Shown one piece after another: positions 60,731 to 64,000 of a DNA stretch of 64,000 nt (its first letter is position 1; the number at the start of each line of letters is the position of its first letter). The position numbers were made by a program, and so were the translations under genes. The DNA comes from Athripsodes cinereus (Eukaryota; Arthropoda; Insecta; Trichoptera; Leptoceridae): NCBI GenBank assembly GCA_947579605.1, contig OX388317.1, positions 17,069,384 to 17,133,383 of the forward strand, written 5' to 3'. The notes below the pieces were generated by a model. That model saw nothing but the letters and a program-made list of their open reading frames with translations, ran no database searches and was not told where the DNA came from.

Positions 60731-61489
60731 GTAAGTACCTTACATCTATATGTACAGTACAAACACACGCATGATGGAGATAAAGTTACAAGTAACAGAA
60801 AGGAATATTGTGTAATCTGATCCCGGAGTTAAGATTCCTTAGTCTAGGCTAGATATATAATATTATTATGTATTATACAATGATTGTATTGCGTACCTGT
60901 TTTTCTAGTATTTATCTAAGTGCTTCGTGAAGAGTGTTTCGTTAGAAGGTCATTGCGTGAATAGAAACAATGCAATTTATGGGTCAGTAATTTATACATT
61001 GTTAAACAAAATATATATTTTTGTGTAATTATTTCCTTCTTTTCAATTATAGCCATTATTCGTCTGTCTTGTGATCGTTCATATTGTGACTTCAACTCTT
61101 TTTGCTGATCGTCTAAACTTTTCACCAAATTAAACAAGGTTTATCACGCATTTGAAAGTATTTTTTTTTTTTGAAAATCGAATAGAGTTGACACAGTCTG
61201 ATAATATTTTTTTACAACAAATACACACTGTGATATAACTAATAAAGTAGAATGTTTTGACATATTTTGCAACTTTAGCTGCTGGTAACCTCTTCCAGTC
61301 GAGAACGTGCATTGTGACTAATTTAAATTATATTTGCAGAATACCGACATAATATAATGTTTTATAACGTATAATTATTTACCTACTTGGATTATCTTAT
61401 TTGAAAACAAAATAAATACTCTTTATGTTCATTTTTTTCGTAATAAATGAAGCATGTACTTTTTGAACCTCTCTTCATAAATTAAATCT

Positions 61490-61795
61490 AAAAATAAAAT
61501 AAAATAAACTTTATTGTGACAATAATAAGTACATTGTACAAAAGGCGGGTTTATTGCCAAATGGCAATTTCTGCCAACCAACCTGATGTTTGAAAGAAAT
61601 AAGAAACATACATAATAAAGTACATGCCAGAACCATAGAAAAATACAAAATAATAAATAAATATACACAAAAATAGAAAAAAATATATATAATACATGCA
61701 TACATACAAAATATACCATATTCAAGAAATACATAAATATTGAACATGCATAAAGTGGAATGGGGAAAGGGGGACAAGGAAGGGGATGAAATCTT
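61490..61795 (-). mobile_element. 3' end of the same LINE family as 57.2 kb
   Basis: The reverse complement contains GGTTGGTTGGCAGAAATTGCC, GGCAATAAACCCGCC, CACAATAAAGTTTATTT and a TTTTA-repeat tail, matching the 3' UTR at about 57925-58256. No coding sequence is left. The insertion is a heavily 5'-truncated copy in the opposite direction. Confidence 0.8.
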
Positions 61796-63334
61796 CATAG
61801 TTCGTTAGTACATACAAAAATCCATTTATTCAGCTTTTCTATTAGAGATTTAGCTTTTAGTACTTTGGTATACAACTTCGCTTAAAGAAAATCTTACTTT
61901 TCTTTATTATAATTTATGTATATAAGAAGAAACCATTTTTCTTTTTACATAAATATATTATAAATTCCCTGAATTTTTGACGTGAAATGATTGTGGTAGT
62001 TACTACAAAAATATTATATTAAAATATCTATATTATATACCATGCTTTTAGGCATCCATTTATTTATCTCTTTATACATTTTAACCGGATCTTTGTTAAG
62101 ATTGGAGTAGGTAAAGACGATGGATCGCCAGATAATACTATATAAGAAAACACTTTCCGTTTCCTTTTAATTATTAACAACACCGTTTCAAACATTTTAA
62201 ATTTAGAAAGGAAATAATTGATTGAATTAAATTATTGATTATTTTTTTTTGTTTAATTTGTTATTTGGCACAGGTTTTTAATTTGTTTGTCCCTATAGAT
62301 TAAACATTGAATTTCTCAGCAAGCATTAAATCGGTAGTCATTCAGTTAGATCATCCCAACCGAACCATAATCTCAATCAAAACCGTACAAAGAACATGCT
62401 CCGATGTGGTTCATTGTCTAATGTGAGTCGTATTCGTATTCAGGACTATAAGACAAATCTCATTGAATCAATGGGATTTGTCTTCATTGATGCATGATAT
62501 GATCTGCATATTTACGATGTCCTATTTAAATATGTTTTAACATAGTGTGGATCATTGTTCACGAGCTAACTTGAATCTCAGTGTTCGCTCAGATAGATCA
62601 CTGTAATAATGACAATGATTCTCGTTTATAATTCAAATGAAGATGATTTCAAATTATTCTGAATATTCAGGTAAGATATATTTTAATGGACACATAAATA
62701 GATCTGAGTGATATAAAATTGCTTAATACCTGTATATCCAATAGAAAATTTGAGGAAAAACGAACTTAAATATTTTTGTAACCAATATGATTCTATTTTA
62801 CTAATTAAATTACTGATATCATCGCCCTCTTACAATAATATGCCTAGTAACATTTGTCGTAGTATACCTTAGATGCGCTATCTTTGATTCCTGGAATCTC
62901 TTAAAGAAGGCGTCAATAGCACCACCCAGCTATGTAGACCGGGACATTAATTAATTATATATTATTATTACAGACATCATGATTGTCTGCCTGTAGTTCT
63001 AATATACGTACTATAGTTGTATGTGGTTTTGGTACTACATAAGTATAAAGTACTTAAAACTATATGTCTTTCCTAATGTTCAATGTTTCCCAGTACAGCG
63101 CAGTGATTCATTGATGAAATAGACCGTGAGAACATAGATATGTTTGTTAGGTACTTTTACCAATGTGAACTTGTAATCAAATCCTGTACCAAGTCTTATA
63201 ATTTTATTTAAATCAGTGTATCTAAGTTTACTTTCAAATTTACAGTACAAGGTGGCGCTCTTTAGCTTGTTAAAGATGGTATATTATATTATGTTAGTTT
63301 GTTTTCAATTGAAATTATGATACAAATTTCAATA

Positions 63335-63405
63335 TTTTTTTTAAAAAAAAAGAAGATGTATCTGGGTTTTGTTTGTTATAAACCCAAATAAAACCTTATT
63401 CACCT
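63335..63405 (-). mobile_element. tRNA-derived SINE, 3' end fragment
   Basis: The reverse complement matches AAGGTTTTATTTGGG and CCCAGATACATC plus an A/T tail. Only the last 70 bp of the family are present. Confidence 0.6.
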
Positions 63406-64000
63406 ATTCAAATATTGGCGGCATACTTAGAAGTGTCTTCCCATACATTGGTAATCACGTCATGTTTAAACTAAATCATATTATTTCTTTCATCCTCTCG
63501 GAATCACAGGGCTATACATATTTACAACGTTTTCTAGCCAATCCAAGTTATTTGCTATAAGAATGGTGTATTGTGAAAGAGGTTTTAGGGAAACAGATAG
63601 AAATACTACTATTACTATACCATCACCGCACATTCTACGAGTCAGCCAGCAAGAGCAGCCAGCAGATCAGCTGCATACAACAAACTTCCTCTCCCTTTGT
63701 CCTCTTCGATTCTTTGCCGGGTGCTCCACAGCTAAAGATAGAAGTATGTAATTGTAATTCATTGAATGTAATTGTCAATAACAACTGAAGTTATATTCTT
63801 TCGTGCAGTGTTTCCATTGAAATACCTAAGTTTGGAATTGTACATAGTTTGGTACAGAAATATCCAGAAAGACATACGTACAAGTTCAGTGCAATAAATC
63901 ACCGGTAAGCCAAGAGTTCTCCGTCTATGTAAGTGTGTGTCATGTGGATTGGCTTGACTTGGCTTGTCGCACCGCAGAGAATGAGACGTTGTTAATTTCT

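Larger units (their letters stand above)
58320..61489. other. No gene seen
   Basis: AT-rich with family G fragments near 60255 and 60392 and one weak exon candidate (60673). 61796-63334 and 63406-64000 contain nothing else recognised; 63640-63745 is a GC-richer patch of unknown origin. Confidence 0.4.

Noticed and set aside
61429..61798. Two overlapping minus-strand frames of about 100 codons
   Set aside because: They lie in the 3' UTR of a truncated LINE; the hydrophobic composition comes from AT-rich sequence.

Overview
The window is AT-rich eukaryotic DNA that looks like intergenic or deep intronic sequence from an insect, most likely a moth or butterfly. The pointers are a mariner element, a 323-bp Helitron-like element of a type common in Lepidoptera, many 5'-truncated LINE tails that end in short A/T-rich repeats, and a tRNA-derived SINE. 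The taxon is inferred; nothing here is a diagnostic host gene. No complete host protein-coding gene, rRNA, functional tRNA gene or CRISPR array is visible. Nearly all open frames of 60-130 codons are chance frames in AT-rich DNA. The coding signals that can be supported belong to transposons or to short exon-like fragments.

Layout. 0.3-9.2 kb: a hAT-like MITE, a diverged tandem duplication, a 480-bp inverted-repeat element, a possible two-exon remnant, a perfect snapback beside a decayed LINE 3' end, a second LINE tail, a foldback element, a Helitron and a possible terminal exon. 9.5-23.8 kb: SINE fragments, four decayed LINE C-termini, dispersed 3' tails, a 50-bp near-palindrome and a 166-bp hairpin bracketed by 16-bp direct repeats. 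24.5-25.4 kb: an internally deleted mariner whose frame is still open. 26.1-27.2 kb: a full-length SINE split by a 963-bp TA-flanked DNA transposon that keeps a transposase C-terminal piece. 27.9-28.3 kb: a diverged tandem duplication with a perfect 60-bp palindrome. 31.4 kb: a 48-nt exon-like block with strong splice sites.

The dominant object is 32,427-40,950. It is an 8,524-bp LTR retrotransposon lying on the minus strand, with two 2,615-bp LTRs, a 4-bp AAGG target duplication, a polypurine tract and a tRNA-Pro-like primer site, but a 3.3-kb interior without gag or pol. This is the architecture of a large retrotransposon derivative (LARD), and it must depend on enzymes from another element. 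The LTRs have the same length and agree in every stretch compared, so the insertion looks young.

42.0-43.0 kb holds five exon-like blocks with uniform 83-93-bp introns and stop codons, a decayed gene or transposon with a duplicated first exon. 47-54 kb has a full SINE, the inverted partner of the 3.2-kb element, two LINE C-termini and a perfect 113-bp tandem duplication. At 57.1-58.3 kb a LINE with an 8-bp target duplication sits in the loop of a 52-bp-arm hairpin element. 58.3-64 kb has only repeat tails.

The window is therefore a record of nested and non-autonomous elements (SINE, LARD, deleted mariner, deleted pogo-like element, Helitron) that rely on enzymes encoded elsewhere, plus several perfect short-loop palindromes that suggest template-switch events.
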